Assembly: GCA_003520455.1 (NCBI GenBank)
Contig: DOUV01000855.1
Location: 1-9,168 of the forward strand
From: Chloroflexota bacterium
GTDB lineage: Bacteria > Chloroflexota > Anaerolineae > Ardenticatenales > Ardenticatenaceae
Direction of reading: 5' to 3'
DNA: 9,168 nucleotides
Shown here in pieces: positions 1 to 7,471 of the stretch. A program made the position numbers and the translations under genes. Numbering within the stretch: the first letter of the stretch is position 1; every line of letters begins with the position of its first letter. The notes under the pieces are model-generated. The model worked only from the letters and a program-made list of their open reading frames with translations, was not told the origin of the DNA and did not search any database.

Positions 1-1769
1 AGGGCCGCCAGCGCCAGGATCAGAAACCCGAGCAGCCCCGATGGAAGCAGCAGGAAGAATTCAAGCTCGCTGGCCGCGTTAATGACCATCCGCGAGAGGA
101 TGGTGTTGGAAATTCCACGCCCGGCGATGGCAAGGCTGTTCGTCGCGACCGGGCCGTACAGCGACAGGAGCAGGTAAAGGCTAACACCCAGCGGGACCAG
201 CGCCACGTTGCGACGAGCGCGCCCCGCCAGCCAGGCCACCAGGGGCGTGGCGAGCGCGAACACCCCCGCCATCAGCAAGCGCCACCAGCCGTCGGGGAGT
301 CCGCTCAGACTCCAGAGGAGCAGCGTGCCAGGGGCCGTCGCGACGGCGATGACTGTCCAACGCAGGCGCGAGCGCGGCGCGGCGATGGATGCGATGAACC
401 AGGCCAGACTGAAGAAGATCAGGGCGACGACGATCACGGGCGGTTTGATAAAGGCGATAATGTACCCAATCCCCAAAATGGTGCCGGGCACCGCTGCACC
501 CAGGTTGGACCCCAAATCCAGGGCCTCACGCCCGGCAAACGCCCGCCGAACCACAAGGTAGGCAATGATCATCCCCGCCACCACGGCCACGGGCGTCGCC
601 ACCGCCGAGAGGAAGGTCGTGGCCATGATCGCCGCTAACCCGCGCGTGAACGCTGCCTGGTAATTCACCAGGGCCGGGGTGTAATCGATTCCCCAAAGTT
701 TCGTAAATGAGCCGACAAGAATCGAGACGTAGAGCATCAGAACCAGCAGCACGACCAGTCCGGTCGCGATCAAGAACGGGTAGCGCAGAAACGGTTCCTT
801 CAGGCTCAAAACGCCCCCGGTTGGTTTGCCGGTGACGGCAACGTACGAGCGGCGGCTGACCCAGTAGCGCTGTACGAGAAAGACGACCAGCGTGGGGATC
901 AGCAGGACGAGCGAAAGGGCGGCGCCTTTTTGCTGGTCGTACTGCCCGTTCACGGCCAGGAATATTTCCGCCGAGAGCACTGTGGTGTTCCCGGCAATCA
1001 GCAGTGGATTCCCCAGGTCGGCCAGCGACTCGACGAAGAGGAGCAGGAACGAGCCGGCAATCCCGGGGATCAGCAACGGGAGGGTCACGGTCCGCAGGAT
1101 GTGCAGCCGCGACGCCCCCAGGCTCTGGGCAGCCTCCTCCAGCGCGGGATCGATTCGCTCTAGCATGCCGCGCAAGATCAGGTAGGCCACCGAGAAGAAG
1201 GTGATGCTCTGGACGAAGACCAGGCCGTCCATGCCGTAGATATCGTTGATGCCCCGCCCAACGGAGATGTGCAGCAGGTTGGACGTGATCAGGCCGCTGC
1301 GGCCGAAGAGCAGGATCGCCGCGATCGCGATGGCAAACGGTGGCGAGATGGTCGGAATCAGTGCGAGGACGTGGAGCAGGCGCGGGAACGGTGGACGACA
1401 GCGCACCATCGTGAAGGCGAAGATGAATCCGACCAGCGTCGATCCGGTGGCAGTGAAAATGCCCATCGTCAGTGTGTCGCGCAGCACCTGCCACTGATAG
1501 GCTCGATAGTAGGGATCGATGAACTGGGCGAAGTACTTCAGGCTGAGGGCGCCCGTCGCCGGGTCGAAAAATCCCTGCCAGATCACCCGCAGCAACGGGT
1601 AGAGGACGAACGTAACGATGAAGGCTCCGGCCACCAGCAGACCGAGCGCCAGCGTTGGATCGCGGGCGATCAAGTTAAACTGGCGTAGCGTTTGCGTCAG
1701 GCCCGCCCGAGTGCGCCGGCGCCAACTCGCGCTGGCCGCCTCGCTGGCGAGTGGAAGCGTCTTCTGCAC
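1..1769 (-). CDS. ABC transporter permease, ferric-iron (FbpB-like) type, 3' end cut by window
   Basis: Inner-membrane permease of a binding-protein-dependent importer, probably for Fe(III). The frame is open from a GTG at 1769 to the window edge; 589 residues are visible. The GTG is chosen because an in-frame stop lies upstream and AGGA (1781-1778) sits 8 nt before it. A basic N-terminus (W-R-R-R-T, residues 16-20) precedes a first membrane helix at about 41-62. Module 1 carries the cytoplasmic coupling (EAA) loop near residues 210-235, containing EEAAQSLGAS. A second module begins near 330, with VPGTILGIGYIIAF at 428-440, a segment typical of FbpB-type permeases. In relatives the second EAA loop usually follows soon after. 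Here about 150 further hydrophobic residues run to the edge without one, suggesting extra helices. It lies 80 nt downstream of its binding protein. No ATPase gene is visible; it may lie beyond base 1. The substrate is inferred from family resemblance only. Confidence 0.9.
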   Translation of the reverse strand, partial: MQKTLPLASEAASASWRRRTRAGLTQTLRQFNLIARDPTLALGLLVAGAFIVTFVLYPLLRVIWQGFFDPATGALSLKYFAQFIDPYYRAYQWQVLRDTLTMGIFTATGSTLVGFIFAFTMVRCRPPFPRLLHVLALIPTISPPFAIAIAAILLFGRSGLITSNLLHISVGRGINDIYGMDGLVFVQSITFFSVAYLILRGMLERIDPALEEAAQSLGASRLHILRTVTLPLLIPGIAGSFLLLFVESLADLGNPLLIAGNTTVLSAEIFLAVNGQYDQQKGAALSLVLLIPTLVVFLVQRYWVSRRSYVAVTGKPTGGVLSLKEPFLRYPFLIATGLVVLLVLMLYVSILVGSFTKLWGIDYTPALVNYQAAFTRGLAAIMATTFLSAVATPVAVVAGMIIAYLVVRRAFAGREALDLGSNLGAAVPGTILGIGYIIAFIKPPVIVVALIFFSLAWFIASIAAPRSRLRWTVIAVATAPGTLLLWSLSGLPDGWWRLLMAGVFALATPLVAWLAGRARRNVALVPLGVSLYLLLSLYGPVATNSLAIAGRGISNTILSRMVINAASELEFFLLLPSGLLGFLILALAA

Positions 1770-1788
1770 AGATGGTATCCTGCGTCGA

Positions 1789-1837
1789 GCCTGCTGTGTG
1801 CTGCGTGATTGGTGAGTTCACCCAGCACACAGCAGGC
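1789..1837 (-). promoter_or_regulatory. Intercistronic hairpin between binding protein and permease
   Basis: A perfect 15-bp inverted repeat: GCCTGCTGTGTGCTG at 1789-1803 and its complement at 1823-1837. The 19-nt spacer itself contains GGTG/CACC (1811-1814, 1819-1822). It starts 12 nt after the binding-protein stop and ends just before the permease ribosome binding site. No T-run follows on the minus strand, so a full Rho-independent terminator is unlikely. Hairpins placed this way commonly stabilise the upstream message or cut downstream expression, so the binding protein is made in excess over the permease. That role is inferred. Confidence 0.7.
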
Positions 1838-1849
1838 AGCATGCGTTTA

Positions 1850-2899
<1,050 letters not shown>

Positions 2900-3178
2900 T
2901 GTCTCTCCTCCTTTGTTGGAGTTGGAAAAGGGAGGCAACCGGCAGGCCACTGGGTTGACCCATCTCGCAACGAGCATACGCGGCGTGGAAATGCATCCGC
3001 TCGTCGGCCAGCCGCGGAGTGACAGCGACCGGCTAGTCCGCCAATACTATCACGATCTTCCGCTGGACGCTAGAGGGGTGGGTCACCAGTTCTGGCGCCT
3101 TGTTTGTCTGCTTCGCGCTTCCATGTTAGGCTCTCGTGCCCGCTCGTCCAGGCGGACCAGGAAGAGTCCGACGCGTCC
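2900..3178. promoter_or_regulatory. Divergent intergenic region (transporter / DUF3048 gene)
   Basis: These 279 bases separate two divergently oriented genes and must hold promoters for both. A tentative plus-strand promoter is TTGTTT at 3100-3105 with TGTTAG at 3124-3129 (18-nt spacer), a weak match to the -35/-10 consensus. No convincing minus-strand promoter or Fur-type operator was recognised. I see no small gene or RNA gene here. The strong binding-protein ribosome site (2907-2912) lies at its left end. Confidence 0.4.
3153..3170 (+). promoter_or_regulatory. Small hairpin displaying the DUF3048 ribosome binding site
   Basis: CGGAC (3153-3157) can pair with GTCCG (3166-3170). This leaves an 8-nt loop, CAGGAAGA, that holds the best Shine-Dalgarno candidate for the gene starting at 3179. 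A five-pair stem may be chance. Confidence 0.25.
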
Positions 3179-4483
3179 ATGAAGCGCATCACAGTTGCCG
3201 CCATTCTTGCTGCTACAATGCTCCTCGCCGGGTGCAGCCCGCGCCCGCCCGCGCCACCTGCGACGGAGCCACCGACGCGCCAGGCTGTTGCTACGCCGCG
3301 TCCCACCTTCACCTTGCGTCCGATCCCGAGCGCCACCGCCGCCCCGCTCCCTTCAGCCACGGCCACGGTGCCACCATTCCTGCCGACGCCCGACTATCTG
3401 GCCACTCCGCCTGATCGGCCACCCAGCCCGGCGCGCACAACGCGCCATAAGACGTACCCTGTTGGGGCCTACGAGTTCATCCACGACCAATTCCGGGTGC
3501 CGCCGCCGCTCGGCCCTGTCCCGGATGAGTACGTCGCCGGCTTGCCCGGGGTCGCGCCCGGGCTCTGCCCGCTGACTGGCGAGCCACCGGAGGAGGCGGC
3601 GAACCTGACGGCACGGCCAATCGATATTCGGGTGGACAACTCGGCACAGTCCCGCCCGCAACTCGGACTTGGCCGGGCGGATGTCGTCTGGGAGACGCTG
3701 GCCGAGGGCGGTATCACCCGCTTCACCGCCACCTACCAGTGCCGCCAGCCGGAGACGGTTGGGCCCGTGCGCAGCGCGCGCCTCATTGACCTGCAGTTGA
3801 CGCCGATGCTCGACGCGCTTCTGGTGCACGTGGGTGCGGCGCAGCAGGTCACGGACATGATCTGGGCGTCGCCCTTTGCCCCCCACGACATCGACGAGTG
3901 GGGCGGTGATGCCGCCTTCTACCGGGTGGCCCAGGCGCCCGTTTCCTGGCTGCGGACCTACACGACCGGCCAGCTCATCGCGAAGGTCGCTGAGGCGCAC
4001 GGGGTCCGCCAGGCTGAGCATTCCGTGCGGGGCTGGCGCTTCAGCGCTGCCGTGCCGCCGAACGCCACCGGCGCGGCGACAAAACTCACCATTCCGTACA
4101 CGCCCGGCACCTCGTCGGTGGTCAGTTACATCTACGCCGCCGCCGGCGGCCGCTACCTGCGCTTCCAGGGCAACGTTCCCCACCTCGACCGTGCCACCGG
4201 CCGACAACTCGCTGCCGACAACGTGCTCGTGCTCTTCGCGCGCGAGACGGTGACCCCGATCGTCGAGGACAAACTCGGCAACCGCTCGTTGCACTACGAT
4301 CTGGGTGGCGAGGGCCGGGGGCTGCTCTTCCGCGACGGCCAATTCTGGGAGGCGCCCTGGCGTCGGGAGGGCGAGAATGTCCTCGTCCGCATTGTCGGCA
4401 CCAACGGCGAGCCGATTCCGCTCAAGCCCGGCCAAAGCTGGGTCCAGATCGTTCGCGATACGATGGAAGTCGCCTGGAAGTAG
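3179..4483 (+). CDS. DUF3048 domain-containing lipoprotein (YerB-like)
   Basis: Exported lipoprotein of 434 residues; the molecular function of the DUF3048 family is unknown. The ATG at 3179 is chosen because MKR plus a hydrophobic run ends in the lipobox LLAGC with Cys19, preceded by AGGAAGAG. Residues 20-90 form a Pro/Thr/Ala-rich linker that probably spans the cell envelope. The N-terminal DUF3048 domain runs from about 129 to 275 and shows family hallmarks: CPLTGEP (130-136), RPIDIRVDN (146-154), ARPQ-type SRPQLGLGRADVVWE (158-172), EGGITRF (176-182) and ETVGPVRSAR (192-201). A C-terminal DUF3048_C domain covers about 300-430, with DNVLVLFA and a closing WVQIV. It is divergent from the iron-type transporter and convergent with the formyltransferase-like gene, so it is probably monocistronic. 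YerB of Bacillus is the best-known relative and gives no clear role. Confidence 0.93.
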   Translation: MKRITVAAILAATMLLAGCSPRPPAPPATEPPTRQAVATPRPTFTLRPIPSATAAPLPSATATVPPFLPTPDYLATPPDRPPSPARTTRHKTYPVGAYEFIHDQFRVPPPLGPVPDEYVAGLPGVAPGLCPLTGEPPEEAANLTARPIDIRVDNSAQSRPQLGLGRADVVWETLAEGGITRFTATYQCRQPETVGPVRSARLIDLQLTPMLDALLVHVGAAQQVTDMIWASPFAPHDIDEWGGDAAFYRVAQAPVSWLRTYTTGQLIAKVAEAHGVRQAEHSVRGWRFSAAVPPNATGAATKLTIPYTPGTSSVVSYIYAAAGGRYLRFQGNVPHLDRATGRQLAADNVLVLFARETVTPIVEDKLGNRSLHYDLGGEGRGLLFRDGQFWEAPWRREGENVLVRIVGTNGEPIPLKPGQSWVQIVRDTMEVAWK

Positions 4484-4487
4484 AGGA

Positions 4488-4515
4488 TTGCACAGTGGAG
4501 CGCAGCGCTGTGCAA
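4488..4515 (+). terminator. Hairpin in the convergent gap after the DUF3048 gene
   Basis: TTGCACAG (4488-4495) and CTGTGCAA (4508-4515) form a perfect 8-bp stem around a 12-nt loop, starting 4 nt after the DUF3048 stop. No T-run follows, so it may act as a 3'-end stabiliser rather than a classical terminator. The rest of the 144-nt gap (4516-4627) shows nothing recognisable. Confidence 0.45.
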
Positions 4516-4627
4516 GCGAGGACAGACGTCACCTCGCACTCCGCTCAGCCGTGGCAGACGGAGCCGCCGCTGAACCGATGCGAGCCCGAAGTGGCCCACC
4601 GTGACCCGGACGCGGCAACGCCGGTGC

Positions 4628-5611
4628 TTACCATCGATCGGTGGCGAGCACGGCCCGCAGCACCCCGGGCGAAAATTGGACCAAAATCTCATCGCCTTCG
4701 ACGCGAAAGGGAGTCGCGAGCCGCGCGTCGGGCGACCAGTCACGGGCGGTCTCGACGGGAATGTGCTGGCCGGCTACCACAATCTCGAACTGTCTCCCCC
4801 ACTCATCGGCCCCTCGGATGAAATTGAAGGCCCAGCGCGCCGGGCGCGTCGTCGCCAACTCGAAGTCGGCGGCGGTGGGCCAGGAGAAATACGTGGCCTC
4901 TCGCTCGTCCTGTGGCCGGCGGGTGAGGTTGCCATTCCCCGCTGCCTGCACGGCCTCCACGAGCAGCCGCGCGCCGATCTCGGCGCTGCGCCGGTTGACC
5001 TCGGTCCCGGAGATTCCCACGGGCAACTCGAACGCCTCTTGAGCGACGATGTCGCCGCTGTCGATACCTGCATCCATCAGGTGGACGGTGACACCCGTGC
5101 GGCGCTCCCCGTGCCGGAAGACCCAGAAGATCGGGGCCGGGCCGCGGTAGGCTGGCAGCAGCGAGGGGTGAATGTTGAGCGCCCCTGCCGGAGGAATGGC
5201 CAGGAGGGCCGGCGGCAGGATCGCCGGGAAGCAGGCCACACAGATGGCCGTCGGCGCCAGGTTGCGCGCCAGGGTAAGGACCGCCGGATCGCCCAAACGG
5301 CCAACCTGGTAGATCGGGATGCCTTGCTCCCAGGCCAGGTGGATGATAGTCCGCTCGGCAAAGGGGGTCACCAGGGGCAGGTCCGACGCGACCGGAACTG
5401 GACGAACCGGGCGAACAGGTGGCGTTTCGGGCATGAGCGGCCGCAGCGCGGGTACGAGCACGGCGGCGACCGGGATGCCGGCCGCCAGGAGCGCGGCGAG
5501 GGGCGGCAGCGAGAAGGCGCCGGCCATGCCCATGAACAGCACTCGTGGGCTGTCGGAGGCACCTGGTTTGCTAGACTTGACATCGAGGCCGCGGATGCTA
5601 TCGTTTGCCAA
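4628..5611 (-). CDS. Formyltransferase-family protein (methionyl-tRNA formyltransferase-like)
   Basis: Cytosolic N10-formyltetrahydrofolate-dependent formyltransferase of 327 residues. TTG at 5611 is chosen because AGGAG (5622-5618) lies 6 nt before it; a GTG at 5689 extends the frame but lacks a spaced ribosome site. The fold starts at VLFMG (24-28), comparable to the first strand of Fmt. The catalytic signature is present: Asn146 and His148 in NIHPSLLPAYRG, and Asp180 in MDAGIDSGDI. A C-terminal domain of about 90 residues resembles the Fmt C-terminal domain (ATYFSWPTAADFE, then FNFIRGADEW). It differs from textbook Fmt: NIHPSLLPAYRG instead of the usual NVHASLLPRYRG, and CFPAILP where AYGQILP is common. 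No def, priA or rsmB neighbour is present. It may therefore be a paralogue acting on another amine. Either reading keeps the formyl-transfer chemistry. Confidence 0.85.
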   Translation of the reverse strand: MANDSIRGLDVKSSKPGASDSPRVLFMGMAGAFSLPPLAALLAAGIPVAAVLVPALRPLMPETPPVRPVRPVPVASDLPLVTPFAERTIIHLAWEQGIPIYQVGRLGDPAVLTLARNLAPTAICVACFPAILPPALLAIPPAGALNIHPSLLPAYRGPAPIFWVFRHGERRTGVTVHLMDAGIDSGDIVAQEAFELPVGISGTEVNRRSAEIGARLLVEAVQAAGNGNLTRRPQDEREATYFSWPTAADFELATTRPARWAFNFIRGADEWGRQFEIVVAGQHIPVETARDWSPDARLATPFRVEGDEILVQFSPGVLRAVLATDRW

Positions 5612-5641
5612 TAGACTCTCCTGAGACACTGTGCACGGAAT

Positions 5642-5708
5642 CCGAGTGACGGCTGAATGGGGCTGTTGGTAGCCCGCCGGGTTCGTCACTCGGCCAGAAA
5701 GGGAACCC
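5642..5708 (+). promoter_or_regulatory. Structured leader of the yggX-radical SAM operon with two competing hairpins
   Basis: Fold A pairs CCGAGTGACG (5642-5651) with CGTCACTCGG (5684-5693), a perfect 10-bp stem enclosing a nested GGGCT/AGCCC stem (5660-5664, 5671-5675). Fold B pairs GGGTTC (5679-5684) with GAACCC (5703-5708). Fold B overlaps the yggX ribosome site AAAGGGA (5698-5704). The two folds share base 5684 and interleave, so they exclude each other unless they form a pseudoknot. This resembles a translational switch. No known riboswitch class was recognised, and the transcription start is unknown. The same bases lie in the divergent region upstream of the formyltransferase-like gene and could instead be a protein operator. 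Confidence 0.4.
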
Positions 5709-5712
5709 TCCT

Positions 5713-6039
5713 ATGGCCCGCATGGTGAAGTGCGTCAAAATTGGACGCGAGCTTCCTGGGTTGGACCGGCCGCCGTTCCCCGGGGAACTGGGCCAGCGCA
5801 TCTTCGAGAATGTCTCGAACCAGGCCTGGCAGATGTGGCAGGAGCACAGCATCCTCCTGATCAACCACTATGGCCTCAGCATGGGCAACCCGCAGGATCG
5901 CGATCTCCTGATGCAAGAGATGGAGCAATTCTTCTTCGGCGAGGGCGCCCAGATGCCGGAAGGTTGGATCCCGGAAGGGCAAAAGGGTGGCGCCGCTCCG
6001 CAAAAAGGTGGCGGCTACGCACCACCGCAGAAAAAATGA
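5713..6039 (+). CDS. yggX: Fe(II)-trafficking / oxidative damage protection protein, YggX family
   Basis: Small cytosolic protein of 108 residues. In enterobacteria YggX is linked to Fe(II) handling and protection of Fe-S clusters from oxidation. The ATG at 5713 is chosen because AAAGGGA (5698-5704) precedes it by 8 nt and the conserved Cys then falls at residue 7, as in E. coli YggX. Further family marks are PFPGELGQRIFENVS (21-35), AWQMWQ (38-43), LLINHYGLSM (48-57) and LLMQEMEQFFF (65-75). The family is usually about 90 residues. Here a Gly/Lys/Gln/Pro-rich tail (about 89-108) with a repeated QKGG is added and looks disordered. The stop overlaps the start of the radical SAM gene (ATGA, 6036-6039), so the two are translated in a coupled way. 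YggX is best known from gamma- and beta-proteobacteria, so its presence here may reflect transfer. Family assignment is firm; the role in this host is inferred. Confidence 0.93.
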   Translation: MARMVKCVKIGRELPGLDRPPFPGELGQRIFENVSNQAWQMWQEHSILLINHYGLSMGNPQDRDLLMQEMEQFFFGEGAQMPEGWIPEGQKGGAAPQKGGGYAPPQKK

Positions 6040-7469
6040 GAGCTCCTGGCGCGATTCTCTTCGTCGCTTGCTACGAGTTGGGCCACCAACCGCTCAGCCT
6101 GGCCTCCCCAATGGGGATGCTGGCCCAGGCCGGCTACCGGCCGGTGGCCGTTGACACGGCGGTCGAGCGGCTCGACTCCGAGCAGGTGCGCCAGGCGCGC
6201 TTCGTGGCTATCTCCGTCCCGATGCACACCGCCATGCGCCTGGGCCAGCGGGTTGCTGAGCGCGTGCGCGCCCTCAACCCGGACGCCCACATTTGTTTCT
6301 ACGGCCTCTACGCCGTTCTGAACGCCGACAAGCTCCTCGTCCGCTGGGCCGACTCCGTCATCGGCGGCGAGTTCGAGCAGCCCCTGCTCGAGCTTGTCCA
6401 GCGGTTGGCGCGCGGCGAGCCTGCCCACGGCCCAGGGGTCGGTGTGCCCGGCCAGCCTGCACAGCCCTATCTCCGGCGCATTCCCTTCGCGCCCCCGCTC
6501 CGCACCGCCTTGCCGCCCCTGGAGCGCTACGCCCACCTGGAACGCAACGGACAGCACAGCCTGGCCGGCTACGTCGAGGCCAGCCGCGGCTGTCTCCACA
6601 CCTGCCTCCACTGTCCAATCACCCCGGTCTACCGGGGACGCTTCTTCGTCGTGCCCTTCGAGGTGGTGCTGGAGGACATCCACACCCAGGTGGCCATGGG
6701 CGCCCGCCACATCACCTTCGGCGACCCCGATTTCTTCAACGGCCCAGGCCACTCCATGCGGATCGTCCGGGCGCTGCACGCCGAGTTCCCCGGGGTGACC
6801 TTCGACGCCACGATCAAGATCGAGCACATCCTGGAGCGCCGCGCGCTCTTCCCCGAACTGGCCGAGTTGGGTTGTGCCTTCGTGGTCTCGGCGGTGGAAT
6901 CGCTGAGTGATGAGGTGTTGGCGCGGCTCGCCAAGGGGCACACCCGCGCCGATGTGGAGGCGGCGCTCGATATCCTGGAGGCCTCCGGCATTCCGCTGCG
7001 GCCGTCGCTGGTGGCCTTCACGCCCTGGACCACGATGGAGGGCTACCTCGAGGTCTTGACCTTCGTCGAGTCACACAGGCTGATTCAGCACATCGATCCG
7101 GTGCAGTACACGATCCGCCTGCTCGTGCCGCCCGGCTCTGCCCTGCTCGACCAGCCCGGCACGGCCGCGTGGCTCGGCCCGCTCGACGCCGAGGCCTTCA
7201 CCTACCGCTGGGAGCACCCCGACCCGCGCATGGATGACCTCTACCGCGAGGTCTCGGCCCTGGTGGAGCGCGCCACGCGCGGCGGCTGGCCTACGGAGCG
7301 GACTTTCGAAGCCATCAAGATGCTCGCCTTCGAGGCCGCCGGCCAGCCACTCCCCGAACCGAGTCTGGCGATCCCCGCCCTCAAGGCCCCAGCTCCGCGC
7401 CTGACCGAGAGTTGGTTCTGCTGAGCGGAACCCACCGCGGATCAGGTTGATCCGCTCACGACCGAATGA
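6036..7469 (+). CDS. Radical SAM selenoprotein, CUAEP-tail family (TGA463 = selenocysteine)
   Basis: Predicted 477-residue radical SAM selenoprotein; the substrate is unknown. The start ATG overlaps the yggX stop (ATGA) without its own strong ribosome site, so coupling is likely. Residues 5-125 resemble a cobalamin-binding-type Rossmann domain (ILFVACYELGHQPLSLAS, later SVIGGEFEQPLLEL), but the DxHxxG cobalamin motif is absent. The radical SAM core starts near 178 and has the CxxxCxxC cluster motif at Cys186, Cys190 and Cys193. It continues with FGDPDFF (228-234) and SAVESL (285-290). A helical C-terminal region ends in WFC, then TGA (7422-7424), then Ala-Glu-Pro and 11 more codons before tandem TGA-TAA stops. 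The tail matches the CUAEP/CCAEP-tail radical SAM (seleno)proteins, a family name recalled from memory. A SECIS-like hairpin follows the TGA. Read conventionally, the gene would end at 7424 with 462 residues and leave the family's diagnostic tail untranslated. Confidence 0.88.
7422..7424 (+). other. In-frame TGA predicted to encode selenocysteine (Sec463)
   Basis: TGA stands in the context TGC-TGA-GCG-GAA-CCC, giving Cys-Sec-Ala-Glu-Pro. Tail conservation, the properly spaced downstream hairpin and 14 further sense codons before a double stop all favour recoding. Decoding needs selA, selB, selC and selD in the genome, none of which lies in this window. Confidence 0.85.
7437..7455 (+). promoter_or_regulatory. 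Bacterial SECIS element
   Basis: GCGGATCA (7437-7444) and TGATCCGC (7448-7455) form a perfect 8-bp stem closed by a GGT loop (GGU in RNA). The stem starts 12 nt after the TGA, and the first loop G is the 21st base after it. Bacterial SECIS elements lie just 3' of the UGA inside the coding region. They carry G within the first two loop bases at roughly 16-37 nt from the UGA, as in E. coli fdhF with its GGU loop. SelB should bind here. No bulged U like that of fdhF is seen. Confidence 0.8.
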
Positions 7470-7471
7470 TA

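Noticed and set aside
526..1494. A 322-codon minus-strand open frame
   Set aside because: It is out of phase with the permease, whose translation shows helices, the EAA loop and family motifs. The alternative product is Arg/Pro/His-rich with no recognisable domain.
2900..2977. A 26-residue N-terminal extension of the binding protein
   Set aside because: The strong ribosome site and the lipoprotein signal peptide both fix the start at 2899.
3353..4435. A 360-codon minus-strand open frame
   Set aside because: It is antisense to the DUF3048 gene, with no motif and composition typical of GC-rich shadow frames.
4488..4515. A strong Rho-independent terminator
   Set aside because: The stem is good but no T-run follows, so it is listed only as a candidate.
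4601..5614. A 337-codon plus-strand open frame
   Set aside because: It lies antisense to the formyltransferase-like gene, is low-complexity and charged, and has no family resemblance; a by-product of high GC.
5612..5689. GTG start at 5689 for the formyltransferase-like gene
   Set aside because: There is no well-spaced ribosome site, whereas TTG 5611 has AGGAG 6 nt upstream and places the first strand of the fold near the N-terminus.
6015..6941. A 308-codon minus-strand open frame
   Set aside because: It is antisense to the radical SAM core, whose cluster motif and homology are clear.
7422..7424. TGA as the true stop of the radical SAM gene
   Set aside because: The in-phase Ala-Glu-Pro tail, the correctly spaced GGU-loop hairpin and the tandem stops downstream together are hard to explain by chance.
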